The position numbers were made by a program, and so were the translations under genes. From contig NC_039510.1 of the NCBI RefSeq assembly GCF_003672135.1, forward strand, positions 15,252,001 to 15,316,000: a DNA stretch of 64,000 nucleotides, given 5' to 3'. Source of the stretch: Ooceraea biroi (lineage: Eukaryota; Arthropoda; Insecta; Hymenoptera; Formicidae). The notes below the pieces were generated by a model. It searched no databases and was not told where the DNA came from. It saw only the letters and a list, made by a program, of their open reading frames with translations. This document shows positions 49,301-61,300 of the stretch, piece by piece (within the stretch, counting starts at the first letter, position 1; each line of letters opens with the position of its first letter).

Positions 49301-52300
49301 AAACGAACTTAAAAGTTCATTAGCTACTCTTTTCTTCTCCATTCGATAATTCTTTCTCTGAGCTTTGTATGATTCCTTTCGTGTTAATTTGCAGGAGTCC
49401 AATGACTGAAAACATTACCAAAAAGTTATATTTATGTATTATCCAATTTTAACAATAGATCATATAAAAATCTAAACATAATTATTTCTAATAAAAATAT
49501 AAGATATCCAAGAACTTGCAGTGCCATCAGCAAGAATATGATTCCGAGTAAAAAATGTGATGACTTTGAGATAACTTACATAAGACCTACGTAAGACGTT
49601 CGAATAAACTTCAACTGCGTTTTAAGATTTAGAAGCTACTTACCTTATCTGATGAATTATCAACCTTCTGACTACCTTCACCCGTAGCGGAGAGTCCTAT
49701 AACATATAAAATTGCGTATTATTGTCTTGCAAGATATATTTTATGATCAGCAATGCAATTACCGTAATGATATTTAGACCAAACAAGATTATATGTCACT
49801 AAACAAGTATTCAAAAATTTATTCCAAAAGTTGTTCCAAAATTTCGATATATTTAACAAAATATTTTCTATATAATGTTACACACATTATAAATATTTTT
49901 CATATGTGTCTTATATGTAATAAATGATCCAATTAATTATTTAATGACGAATTATTCTAATAATATTACATATAATGTATTTAGTATAACAAACTGTCAC
50001 TTTATGTTATATATAACTTTCATAATAAATCGATAAACCAATAATTTTTCAGTTGTAAAACCAAATTGCATTAATTATTAAAACATAATGAATAATCTAA
50101 AATTAAAAATGGGATAAAATCAATATATTTCACAATTCTAGAGAGGATGCATGCTTACACACCGTGGAAATAAAACAAATCGCAACGATTTTATGGTAAG
50201 TGCGAAAAGGTACATAATGCCATCTTATTTTTGCTTTGTATAAATGGAATTCTACTCACACATTCCAATCACAGTCTAATTAAAATAGTATAGAATATTA
50301 TATAAATTATTTATATTTTAATAATTAAACAAATCAAGATAATTATTCTCTAATACTTTTTAATTTAACATATGTAGTTTAACACTCAGCTTTTTCTTAT
50401 TGTGCATACTTTATTATCTATTAGCAGATATACAACTAAATATACTATTCTTTTTATACTTTGTGTTTGAAATAGTTAAGATTTATAAAATAGATATATT
50501 TTAAAAAGAAAAGAGATTGTAGAATAATATAATTAAATGTGATATATAGCTAATATAATAAAAGATTTATTATCTTGATTTGCATCATAAGTACGGTATA
50601 AACGAATTATATTTACATTAAATTATTTATTTCTTGTTATTTAATAATATACATTTATTTAGTGACGCATCATTTTAGTCATGTACAATATAGGAACAGA
50701 ATGAAAAAAAAACGTATTTAATAAAAATATTAATCGTATCTAATATGTTAATATATTCTATAATGATTATTGTATAATATACAGCAATTATGTATCTAAT
50801 GTTAACAAATATATAATATGACGAATATTTTGTAAAATTTGCATCAAATTTCAATACATTTTAATATATAATTTTAAGTATTGGATTCCTCTGTAAACAT
50901 TTGTAAACATTTTAAATCATGTGATAGTTACAAACTTTTTTAACATAAAATACTTTAATACTCAGTTTGCAAGAATAACAATTAAATTTTATCTTAAAAT
51001 ATTCATCTGTGCAGTTACAAAACAATATTTGATATGGAAGTTTTGCACAAAACAAGCAATCAATTTCTATTAAAACAAATAAAATTGCTTTTAGGCCACA
51101 CGTGAATTTGATGCAAATTATATGAAACAGCCTGTATAATATAAAGAGATATAAATATCTATTATTATACTATCATGTCGAGTTACATAATTAGGTTTAT
51201 GTATTTACTCTTATATCCGTAATGTTATTAAAAAAATGAAATCAATTAACAAAAGAAATTATATTTAATAAATCTAAAGCTTATTTTATCAAAAGAAGCA
51301 TAGAGCAGTTAAATAAAGCATAAGGTGCATATAATAAGCATTAAATAATATTGCCATATAAAGAGTTTATGAAGTTTATAAAGAAAACTACATAAAACAA
51401 AAGGCCTAAATATAAATTTACAAAAGACTTCACAAGCCACACGTGATTTCAGAGTTTTTCTAGCGTACATCTATTATGCTGCAAAAATAAAAGCGTGTAA
51501 CGCCAATCAAGTTCTGAAAGCTGCTTGTATCTGTTCAGTTATTCCAGATTACATTATTTGATACGTAACGCATTACTTTATTTCTGGAAAATATTTCTAG
51601 ATCTATACCTGGAGAAGCTGGAGGTGCACCGGCTGTAATATTTATGCTTGTTGAAAGGGACTCAGTTGATGGAAGTTTAGGTAATGGTGTAGACTGTGCT
51701 TGGATGCTGCTTCGTCGATGTTGTCGATCCGCTGGTTCTACATATTTAGCACTTATTCAGTTGCACTCAATACTTATTGTCATATTTTACATCACGTTAC
51801 AGATAGAAAATATTTCAACTAATCGAATAAATGCTCAATAATACATAATAACCAGAATTTGTTTTCTATGTTACAGACACATAATATTAACATGTAGAGT
51901 GTAATAGAAAGAATATATTACATAATGTACTGTAATATTTTCTGTTGATGAATAAGATGAGAGATCACAAAGATACGTGATTGTTTGTAGATGAAGTTTA
52001 GTAAAAAACGTCGCACATTTATTTTGCTGCAAAAAGAAAGAAGGTATGCATGCTTAATTGATACGTGCACAATAAAGCACGCTATAATTGTATATTGCTG
52101 CATGCAGTCCATACAGAAGCAAATTAAATATCAGAAATATATTGACAAAAACTGAAACTAATAATTAGTATTTAAAATATATTAAAATATATAATCAACA
52201 TAGACATCTGACTTCTGAGGTTTTCGCGGTAGATAATGACAATTAGCTTCCGGATCATGATATCATGTTTCTGATATCATGAAACGTTATTTTTATACCA

Positions 52301-53634
52301 TCCTTTCGTAATTATATAGTGTACTATATTTTACTGAGAGAATACATATAAATGATATTATCATGAAAAATTGTACCTAAGTACTAAAATATCTAATATT
52401 AATTTTTTAAGCTTAATAAAAAAGTCTAATGCTTAGTGTAAAATCGTATGTTACACATTAAAGAATAAAAACGGTAAAGAAAGTGGGTCACAAACCACAA
52501 GTTATTGCTCATAATAAAGTTCAGGACTTATAGCAGTACATAGAGATTCCTGCTATAATATGAGAACGGTTTGTTATACTTTGAGATATCGATTTCCATT
52601 TTTTCAACCGTAAGACTTGCTACAGTATGTATTTCATTCATATTAATGAGCTGCCATACCTACGAAGTGGACGTATCTTCATTGGCAACGTCATTAAATA
52701 ACTTTGCACGTTGCGATATATTACAAACCAGAGACATAAAAAAACGTAGATATATACTATAGATGATTGTATTTAAAAATCAATAAATGTATCTTTCATT
52801 TTCCTATATATGCAGTTTTTCAAATGATGTTTAAAAATGTCTGGAAATGTTGATAATGTGCATAGTCACACGTGACATTCACAATTCCAGAAATAAGTGC
52901 AATTGGAGAGACATCCATGCATTCATAGCAATTAAATTGCGACGTATAAACACAGATACTGGTCTATAAGAGTGTCGGTGTTATATAAACATAAAAAAAC
53001 TGTTCGGAATTACATTGAGAGAGTATTACATAAGCCCACTTGGACATTTTAATAACAGGGAAAACTTCTGCAGAGACATGCCGTAATTATGCCCACATTC
53101 TTAATTCGGTTCAAATGTCAATGACAAGTATAAGTTTCACAAAGTTCGTAACTTGTGTGGTTTCTGTAGAGCAATGTATAGTCCTTCATATGTAGATATG
53201 TACGTACAATTGTGTGAATATGTATAATATATTGAGATACGATGAATATGTAGTAATTTCTAATTTGATGTTTTTGTTGCATGTATTTACAATTCCTTAT
53301 TTGTAATTCTATTATGTACAAACTAATTATTGTGTATAATACTAAAGCTTTGCACACCTTACAAATGAAGTGGAAGTGTATAAATTTTCTCACGATTATT
53401 AAGAATTACCTATAACATTGCACGTTGACAGCACAGACATATTCCTAAATATGCAAAATATTGAAACAATGGCCATGTAGCACAATAATATTACTTACGG
53501 CTGAGAGATCGGCTGACGTTTGGCGGTGTCATGGTCTTAAAAGTTTCCACTGAGCCGCCAACGGATACAGAATGAGTTTCCACCTGGGGACGGTGATTAT
53601 CTCCACCGGGCACCACGATCGGTTGTGAACTCAT
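43395..53634 (-). CDS. OSBPL8: ORP8 (OSBPL5/8-type), ER-anchored oxysterol-binding protein-related protein
   Basis: Lipid-transfer protein at ER-plasma membrane contacts that exchanges phosphatidylserine for PI4P. Exons (minus): 53499-53634, 51609-51737, 49644-49696, 49175-49405, 48957-49101, 48540-48761, 47022-47179, 46647-46825, 46373-46550, 46125-46221, 45837-46033, 45601-45726, 45289-45537, 45020-45187, 43735-43907 and 43395-43626; 2673 nt, 890 aa (human ORP8 889). A disordered N terminus is followed by a basic helix (KESYKAQRKNYRMEKKR). The PH domain lies at about 147-270 and the ORD at about 370-770. The ORP fingerprint reads EQLSHHPP (476-483), with Leu where Val is usual. A coiled coil (815-850) and one C-terminal membrane span (863-883) follow; the span marks the ORP5/8 branch. 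Introns are long (up to 1.9 kb). The seventh exon may have a longer in-frame form (separate entry). Confidence 0.94.
46917..46952. repeat. (CT)n/(AG)n foldback microsatellite in an ORP8 intron
   Basis: GAGTCTCTCTCTTTCTC is followed directly by GAGAGAGAGAGAGAGG, so the two halves are reverse complements and can form a hairpin. It lies in the intron between the 47022-47179 and 46647-46825 exons, transcribed with ORP8. Confidence 0.7.
47180..47581 (-). other. Candidate alternative extension of an ORP8 exon (134 codons, in frame)
   Basis: The ORP8 exon 47022-47179 can be extended upstream to a second acceptor (TTTTTTGCACCAG at 47582/47583). The added 402 nt are open, in phase with the preceding exon, and coding-like: proline/serine-rich disordered sequence with SPTPSTDQENIPSSISIEEP and VLEYDTHQVVTLDPVYTS. 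It would insert between the PH domain and the ORD. Intron sequence elsewhere in this gene is AT-rich and full of stops, so the open frame stands out. Whether it is used is unknown. Confidence 0.5.
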
Positions 53635-53945
53635 TGCAAATCTGAAAAGATTGACGCAATCGTCAGCATAAATTGCTTTCAGGCGAAGACGTTCACTTAT
53701 CCCTTCATGCGTGTCAAATCGAGTGATAAATACCAGTAATCTGTGAAAGCATCCGAATAGCGCGATGTGACACGCAAAAAAGTACGCTGAACGACAATGA
53801 CGATAGAATGCAAGTGACAGGACACAGCGTGACGAATAAAAAATTGTTGCCTGAGCGAGTGTTTACGTTTAAGTGTTTCAAGGTTCGTTGAAACGATCAA
53901 GTTCATTCGATCGAGGGTCGCAGATTCGAGACGAAGAAGCCTTAC
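53635..53945 (-). other. ORP8 5' UTR intron
   Basis: A donor (CCCAAAG/GTAAGG) ends a GC-rich noncoding exon at 53946. An acceptor (CTTTTCAG) at 53642-53643 precedes the start codon by 7 bases. The ORP8 leader is therefore probably spliced across 53642-53945. Inferred from splice signals only. Confidence 0.55.
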
Positions 53946-54750
53946 CTTTGGGAGTTCGCTCTGCGTACGCTCTCGTTTGCACGACGGTTGCGTTAGTCCA
54001 TCGCAAATAACGCGAATCGCGCGTAGGGGACAATTAGAGCGCGAGGCACGCGGGAACAACGTCGTAGGCGAAGCGCGACATCGCGCGAACGCGTCGCTGG
54101 TCGCGCTTCTAGAACGGCGAGGCCGTCCGCCGTCGCGGGCTGCGCCGGCACTTGCGAGCGGTGGTTGCACCTGACGTCGGAGCCGGACGAGGAACGTTGC
54201 GGAGCGCGCGCGACGGACGGACGGACGGACGTTGCGACACGACGACGGCGACGAGCACGGCGGACATCGGAGGACGCGAGCGCGGAGTGCGACGTACCAT
54301 CGATCACTCGCGTCGACTCGGCGCCGTTCGACGCGGACGGGCGGACGCCGCGACCAGCTGCGTCCGACGCGGTCCGACGGCGACGGGACGGGTGCGCGTC
54401 GCACGTAAGTGCAAGTGCGGAGACCCGCACGCTCGGCGGCAGGAAGGAACAGAAACTGCTCGTTAACTGCCGGCACAGCCGCGCGCTCGATCCGACGAAA
54501 ACATCGCGTCACCACGCGCGACGACGCGGTCCCACGGGTTCACCGTGCGCGCGGTCGTCCACCGACGGCGAGCGTTCCGCGACTGCTGCGTACGTGTCGC
54601 TCCGCGCGTTGTTTTCGCACCCGCCCGCGGAAAAGCCGTCTCGGCCGCGTGCGACTTAATCCGCCGGACGCGGACGGTCGGACACTCTGCAGGAATGTCC
54701 GGCGTTTTCGAAAGCGCAGCCGGCCGTAACCGATGACGTTAACGTGCACG
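53946..54750 (-). promoter_or_regulatory. CpG-rich promoter and noncoding first exon of ORP8
   Basis: A sharply bounded 0.8-kb CpG-dense island in otherwise AT-rich DNA. It includes the 5' untranslated exon ending at 53946. Long arginine-rich open frames on both strands (up to 272 codons) overlap one another and reflect base composition, not genes. An (ACGG)n tract lies at 54211-54231. Such islands mark germline-unmethylated promoters in Hymenoptera. Which bases are promoter and which are transcribed was not resolved. Confidence 0.6.
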
Positions 54751-55234
54751 CGGGTCCAATTGAATTGTTCATCGTCATCCGCTCCAACTCCACCGCCGGT
54801 GCACCTTCTCCTCTCTCTCGTTTTTCTCCCTCCTTGAGCGCGAATCGATCGATCGCTGATACGTGCGAATCTTTAATAACCGCGATCGCGCCAATTCTAA
54901 TATTAGCTGACGCATCCTCGCTAAAAACCGGCTCACTTCCTCCCTCGGCGCGTATTGTGGATGTCACGATGGTATTATCGTCTGAAAAAGCGCTAATCTG
55001 AAGTCGGTTAGAGCGGGTGCTCGATGCGGCAGTCGGTGTAGCAGTCTATGCTGATCGATCGTAGCACCAACCACTTGAGAATATACCCAGATAGCCAAGT
55101 CTGCCGAAAGCAGATGATGCCAACTATCTGCTATCAACTATTGCCAGCCAAAAGACAACAAATTTGATACAGAAGTTGTTATTAACGATTAATTCGACAA
55201 ATTGGTGCCAGAAATGTAACAGAGCTTGCTCACA

Positions 55235-55432
55235 AGATCTAAGAACAGATTGGCGGCAGAAACCGAGCAGAATCTGCAAACGTGGCTCGAAGTCGGATTG
55301 TCGACAGAAACCGAGCAAGATTTGCGCGCGCGGAATCTAACGGCAGATTGGCAGCAGAAACCGAGCAAGATCTGCGCGCGCGGAATCTAACGGCAGATTG
55401 GCAGCAGAAACCGAGCAGGATCCGCAGCTTTT
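55235..55432. repeat. GC-rich tandem subrepeat, about 50-bp unit
   Basis: Four adjacent, partly diverged copies of a unit built on GATTGGCAGCAGAAACCGAGC followed by AAGATCTGCGCGCGCGGAATCTAACG. The last two copies are almost identical. Related copies in inverse orientation lie at about 56580-56720, so the block forms part of the long inverted ends of the surrounding element. Confidence 0.75.
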
Positions 55433-55832
55433 GACAGTATTCAAATTTACACGGCTATGAACACGTGTTTTCGCTCCGCACCTCTATGCGGTGCACGCGT
55501 CGAGTTCTTACTCGATGTTAAGATTTGGCCTAACAGTTATATAAGTTAACGTACGCGCCTTGGCACGATAATATTAATTTTTCCGAAAATTTTTGCACCT
55601 GCGGCACAGAGGCTCCCATGGACAACGTCCATGTAGTTCACGCACGCCACAAGCAATCTGAAGTTCGAAAGCAAAACTCGGACTTCGGATTAGAATAAAT
55701 TAACAGTAAGAGAGAGATTATGCAACGAACTGTCAGAAAGACACATCAAGCCAAATGTACTTTAATTTAACAAACAAACAAATGCGTTCTTTTAACAATT
55801 TATAGTGTGTTAAAAGTAAACACATGCTTTAA

Positions 55833-56551
55833 GGGGGGAGCCTGCTTTAGAACGCTGAAAATAAGGTATATTTTACGAATTGTTTTTGGAGAAACTATAC
55901 AGCGGATCGTTATAAAACTTTGATGCATTTATTAGTACATGTTTAAAGATAAAAAAAATTATTTTTTTATTTGAATATATCGCCTGTAGAGGTCGTCCTG
56001 GAGAAATCTTAGTGCAGCCGCGTCGCCGGCATTGCAAATTGGTGAGCATTCTCCTGCCTCGAAATTTCGTCTAAACTGAAAAATTGAAATATGTTCTCGT
56101 TATTTATGAATTCCCATCGTCGATAAACCAAAGAGAGAAGAAAAAAGTTGAAAAGTGCCAAAATGGTGGAGCTTAGAACACAAAAGTACGATTTTTAGGC
56201 GAAGTTTTTGAACTTTTTCATGCAAAAATAATTGTTTAACTTAATGTTTTTATGAATATTAAAGGTTCATCGACGATGGGAATTCATAAATAACGAGAAA
56301 ATATTTCAATTTTTCAGTTTGGATGAAATTTGGAGGCAGGAGAATGCTCACCAATTTACAATGCCGGCTGCACTAAGATGCCTCCAGGACGACCTCTACA
56401 GGCGATATATTCAAATAAAAAAATAATTTTTTTATCTTTAAACATGTACTAATAAATGCATAAAAGTTTTATAATGATCCGCTGTATAGTTTCTCCAAAA
56501 AAATTCGTAAAATTATACCTTATTTTCAACGTTCTAAAGCAGGCTCCCCCC
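55833..56551. mobile_element. 719-bp foldback (palindromic) element with TTAA target sites
   Basis: It starts GGGGGGAGCCTGC and ends with the exact inverse, flanked on both sides by TTAA (55829-55832 and 56552-56555), as for piggyBac or Kolobok insertions. Almost the whole element is one inverted repeat: arm 55833-56129 pairs with arm 56264-56551 over about 290 bases with few mismatches. The arms are separated by a 134-base AT-rich loop. No coding capacity. It sits inside the older element at 55086-56797. Transcribed, it would form a long double-stranded RNA. Confidence 0.85.
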
Positions 56552-57159
56552 TTAATATATCGTAAATATGAATGGCCAAAAGCTGCAGATTCTGTTCGGT
56601 TTCTGCTGTCAATCCGCCGTCAAATGTTAACAGATCCCGCTCGGTTTCTGCCGCCAATCTGCTGTCAGAGTCCGTTAGCAGGCTCTGCTGGCAGATCACT
56701 ATCCTAATGCGGACATAACGGATGCCAATTTGCTATCAACTTCTGCACTAATCTGTTGCCAATCTGCTGGCAGATTGCACACATTTTGCTTACTGGGTAT
56801 CCTTCAGTAGAAATTTTGTCCAACAATAAGCTGTATAACAAAGTTCCGACAGATTGCACATCATTAATTAAAAATTTCCGTGCTTTAAATATTTTCGCAT
56901 TTTACACGTTTTTCTTTGCTTTTTACATTCTTGTGTAACGCACTTATTAATGGCGATACATTATTGCTTCTTTAACACGTCGAGTTTATTAATAGGCTCC
57001 CTGATGATAGTCCACTATAATTTTTTATGAAGATACTTTCTTGCAAGATGATGCGAGTATATTTTTAAAAAGGAAAATCCAAACTTTTCAAATTGAATAA
57101 CAGAAGACGGCGACAGTAGCATTGTTTTAAATATAACCTCTAATTATTGAAAGAAACAA

Positions 57160-57525
57160 AGTCAGTAGCTGAGCCAAGCAGGTGCTCTGAAATATGAAAA
57201 AGCGCAGTATTCATATTTCGCTGTCATCGAAGTGTGTATGCACGCGTTTCCATGTGGCGCGATTCGGGAGCGCTCGGTTTCGATCGGTGCCGCCGCGCTC
57301 GAATACGAAGCCGTCGCCGCCGGTGAGTCTCTGTCCGAAACACGACTCGTCAGTCTGCATCGGTGTGCGGTTTGATGCGGTTGGGCGTGCGGCCTTGCGT
57401 GCGATCGCATTCTGCGATTTGGAGCGACGTCGGATAATCCGTCAATCCCTTCCCCGTCGGGAAATTCGTCGGGGCGCGTCGTCGGCGAGCGTAAAGCGCG
57501 CTAGTTAGTCGCGTCGCGCGGAGCG
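57160..57525 (+). promoter_or_regulatory. CpG-rich promoter and 5' UTR of the nucleoredoxin-like gene
   Basis: GC and CpG rise abruptly from about 57240 and stay high into the coding exon. The overlapping 104-codon frame at 57194-57508 is compositional. The transcription start was not located. This promoter faces away from the ORP8 island, with the transposon block between them. Confidence 0.5.
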
Positions 57526-57996
57526 ATGGCTGCGTGCGTCGGTGAACAGGTGCCGTCGGAAAGCGTCGCGAGGAGGTCCGCGTCGACGGCCACCGTCGCC
57601 GGCAAACCGGCGATGTGCTGGCAACACCGGCTGTTCGGCAAGCAGCTCGCGCGCTGCAACCAGGTTAACGACGCGAAAATGTCGATCGACTCGGCGGCCG
57701 CCTCGCTCGTCCGCGAGGACGGTCGGCCGGTTTGCGAGATCATCGGCATGTACTTCAGCTTCGTGAATCCTGGTGCGACCTGCGATGACTTTACGCGCCA
57801 GCTGGTCGAGCTTTATGCGGATGTCAACGCGGACACCGACGCCGGCGGCGACCGCGACAAGAGGAAGAGATTCGAGGTGGTGCACGTGGTGCTCTGGAGC
57901 AACGTGACCGACGTGCTCGACTTCGAGGACAGCTTCCGTGCTCATGTGGCCGATCTGCCTTGGCTCGCAGTGCCCAACCGGGACTACGAGAGAAAG
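57526..57996 (+). CDS. Nucleoredoxin-like thioredoxin-fold protein, first exon only
   Basis: First exon (157 codons, phase 0) ending at a strong donor (GAGAGAAAG/GTAAGG); later exons were not found in the window. Residues 31-50 read CWQHRLFGKQLARCNQVNDA. The thioredoxin core follows: CEIIGMYFSFVNPGATCDDFTRQLVELY (70-97), then FEVVHVVLW (116-124) and the family hallmark LPWLAVPNRDYERK (144-157). The WCPPC-type redox site expected near 80-86 is replaced by NPGATC, so only one cysteine remains (Cys86) and oxidoreductase activity is doubtful. Codons are very GC-rich, matching the promoter island rather than the rest of the window. The next exon must lie beyond the 355-bp satellite array, so the intron is at least several kilobases long, or the gene ends outside the window. 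Confidence 0.72.
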
Positions 57997-58373
57997 GTAA
58001 GGAAGATTCCCTTCTTGTTTTTCTTCTCCTTGACTGATATAGAAATCCGCATCTCTTGGGACTCCACTCCGTGTTACTCCGCTTTCTTCTATTTCCCTTT
58101 CTCCCCGATATCGTCTCTCTATCTCTGGAGACAAAAATTTATTAAACAAAATTATTTTTATTACTATCTTAGCTCTCTTCGACTTTTAAATGTTGCTTTA
58201 TTAGATTTTTAAGTTACCTTTGATATTTTACATAGTCCTGTTCCCATTATCGGAATTTTCTCAGTTCCGATATTACCTTGTTACCCACATTTTCAGATTT
58301 TGAAATAGGATTGGATATACTTTTAAGTCCGAAAAGTTTAGCTGGAAGTTGGAATTATCCGATTTGCTCGACC
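57997..58373. other. Start of first intron of the nucleoredoxin-like gene
   Basis: About 380 bases between the splice donor and the satellite array. GC falls back to the AT-rich norm within 100 bases. The open frame that continues through the donor to 58212 is intron read-through. Nothing else was seen. Confidence 0.45.
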
Positions 58374-61300
58374 ACCGGAAAATGCTGGGCATTAATCCTA
58401 ACCGGAAGAGAGAATTGTTAGGAAAGTTTTCTGTACGGAGATTCTTGAGTTGCTCTCATGATTTTTTTTTGTATCTTTTTGTTACTTATCATACAACGCG
58501 AAACTTTTGTGATCAAATGATACCGATTGTAATTAATTTAATCGTCGAATTACTCTTGATACAGCATTAATTTGATCAAAAATCTTTAATAAATACTGTA
58601 GAAAGCATAAAGTCACGAGCATACTTTATGTTTGATTGAATTTCAAGTTAGATAAAAGTACAAATAAACGCACAGTATCTTCACATACTGTACATCCTAA
58701 ATTTAAAAGCAATTTAATATATTAAAATTCCGGAAAATGCTGGGCATTAATCCTAACTGGAAGAGAGAATTGTTAGGAAAGTTTTCTGTACGGAGATTCT
58801 TGAGTTGCTCTCATGATTTTTTTTGTATCTTTTTGTTACTCATCATACAACGCGAAACTTTTGTGATCAAATGATACCGATTGTAATTAATTTAATCGTC
58901 GAATTACTCTTGACATAGCATTAATTTGATCAAAAATCTTTAATAAATACTGTAGAAAGCATAAAGTCACGAGCATACTTTATGTTTGATTGAATTTCAA
59001 GTTAGATAAAAGTACAAATAAACGCACAGTATCTTCACATACTGTACATCCTAAATTTAAAAGCAATTTAATATATTAAAATTCCGGAAAATGCTGGGCA
59101 TTAATCCTAACTGGAAGAGAGAATTGTTAGGAAAGTTTTCTGTACGGAGATTCTTGAGTTGCTCTCATGATTTTTTTTGGTATCTTTTTGTTACTCATCA
59201 TACAACGCGAAACTTTTGTGATCAAATGATACCGATTGTAATTAATTTAATCGTCGAATTACTCTTGACATAGCATTAATTTGATCAAAAATCTTTAATA
59301 AATACTGTAGAAAGCATAAAGTCACGAGCATACTTTATGTTTGATTGAATTTCAAGTTAGATAAAAGTACAAATAAACGCACAGTATCTTCACATACTGT
59401 ACATCCTAAATTTAAAAGCAATTTAATATATTAAAATTCCGGAAAATGCTGGGCATTAATCCTAACTGGAAGAGAGAATTGTTAGGAAAGTTTTCTGTAC
59501 GGAGATTCTTGAGTTGCTCTCATGATTTTTTTTGGTATCTTTTTGTTACTCATCATACAACGCGAAACTTTTGTGATCAAATGATACCGATTGTAATTAA
59601 TTTAATCGTCGAATTACTCTTGACATAGCATTAATTTGATCAAAAATCTTTAATAAATACTGTAGAAAGCATAAAGTCACGAGCATACTTTATGTTTGAT
59701 TGAATTTCAAGTTAGATAAAAGTACAAATAAACGCACAGTATCTTCACATACTGTACGTCCTAAATTTAAAAGCAATTTAATATATTAAAATTCCGGAAA
59801 ATGCTGGGCATTAATCCTAACTGGAAGAGAGAATTGTTAGGAAAGTTTTCTGTACGGAGATTCTTGAGTTGCTCTCATGATTTTTTTTGGTATCTTTTTG
59901 TTACTCATCATACAACGCGAAACTTTTGTGATCAAATGATACCGATTGTAATTAATTTAATCGTCGAATTACTCTTGACATAGCATTAATTTGATCAAAA
60001 ATCTTTAATAAATACTGTAGAAAGCATAAAGTCACGAGCATACTTTATGTTTGATTGAATTTCAAGTTAGATAAAAGTACAAATAAACGCACAGTATCTT
60101 CACATACTGTACATCCTAAATTTAAAAGCAATTTAATATATTAAAATTCCGGAAAATGCTGGGCATTAATCCTAACTGGAAGAGAGAATTGTTAGGAAAG
60201 TTTTCTGTACGGAGATTCTTGAGTTGCTCTCATGATTTTTTTTGGTATCTTTTTGTTACTCATCATACAACGCGAAACTTTTGTGATCAAATGATACCGA
60301 TTGTAATTAATTTAATCGTCGAATTACTCTTGACATAGCATTAATTTGATCAAAAATCTTTAATAAATACTGTAGAAAGCATAAAGTCACGAGCATACTT
60401 TATGTTTGATTGAATTTCAAGTTAGATAAAAGTACAAATAAACGCACAGTATCTTCACATACTGTACGTCCTAAATTTAAAAGCAATTTAATATATTAAA
60501 ATTCCGGAAAATGCTGGGCATTAATCCTAACTGGAAGAGAGAATTGTTAGGAAAGTTTTCTGTACGGAGATTCTTGAGTTGCTCTCATGATTTTTTTTTG
60601 TATCTTTTTGTTACTCATCATACAACGCGAAACTTTTGTGATCAAATGATACCGATTGTAATTAATTTAATCGTCGAATTACTCTTGACATAGCATTAAT
60701 TTGATCAAAAATCTTTAATAAATACTGTAGAAAGCATAAAGTCACGAGCATACTTTATGTTTGATTGAATTTCAAGTTAGATAAAAGTACAAATAAACGC
60801 ACAGTATCTTCACATACTGTACGTCCTAAATTTAAAAGCAATTTAATATATTAAAATTCCGGAAAATGCTGGGCATTAATCCTAACTGGAAGAGAGAATT
60901 GTTAGGAAAGTTTTCTGTACGGAGATTCTTGAGTTGCTCTCATGATTTTTTTTTGTATCTTTTTGTTACTTATCATACAACGCGAAACTTTTGTGATCAA
61001 ATGATACCGATTGTAATTAATTTAATCGTCGAATTACTCTTGACATAGCATTAATTTGATCAAAAATCTTTAATAAATACTGTAGAAAGCATAAAGTCAC
61101 GAGCATACTTTATGTTTGATTGAATTTCAAGTTAGATAAAAGTACAAATAAACGCACAGTATCTTCACATACTGTACATCCTAAATTTAAAAGCAATTTA
61201 ATATATTAAAATTCCGGAAAATGCTGGGCATTAATCCTAACTGGAAGAGAGAATTGTTAGGAAAGTTTTCTGTACGGAGATTCTTGAGTTGCTCTCATGA

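Larger units (their letters stand above)
55086..56797. mobile_element. 1.7-kb non-autonomous DNA transposon with inverted ends
   Basis: The ends are inverted: left CCCAGATAGCCAAGTCTGC, right (reversed) CCCAGTAAGCAAAATGTG, each flanked by TA (55084-55085 and 56798-56799), consistent with a TA target duplication. Subterminal regions on both sides carry diverged, inverted copies of a unit containing GGCAGCAGAAACCGAGC. No transposase frame is present. A second, younger element at 55833-56551 is inserted within it; without that, the element would be about 1 kb. The superfamily is uncertain. Confidence 0.65.

Noticed and set aside
53697..54515. 272-codon minus-strand open frame and several overlapping plus-strand frames in the GC-rich island
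   Set aside because: Arginine-rich in all frames with no domain; a composition artefact of the CpG island. The region is better explained by the spliced ORP8 leader and promoter.
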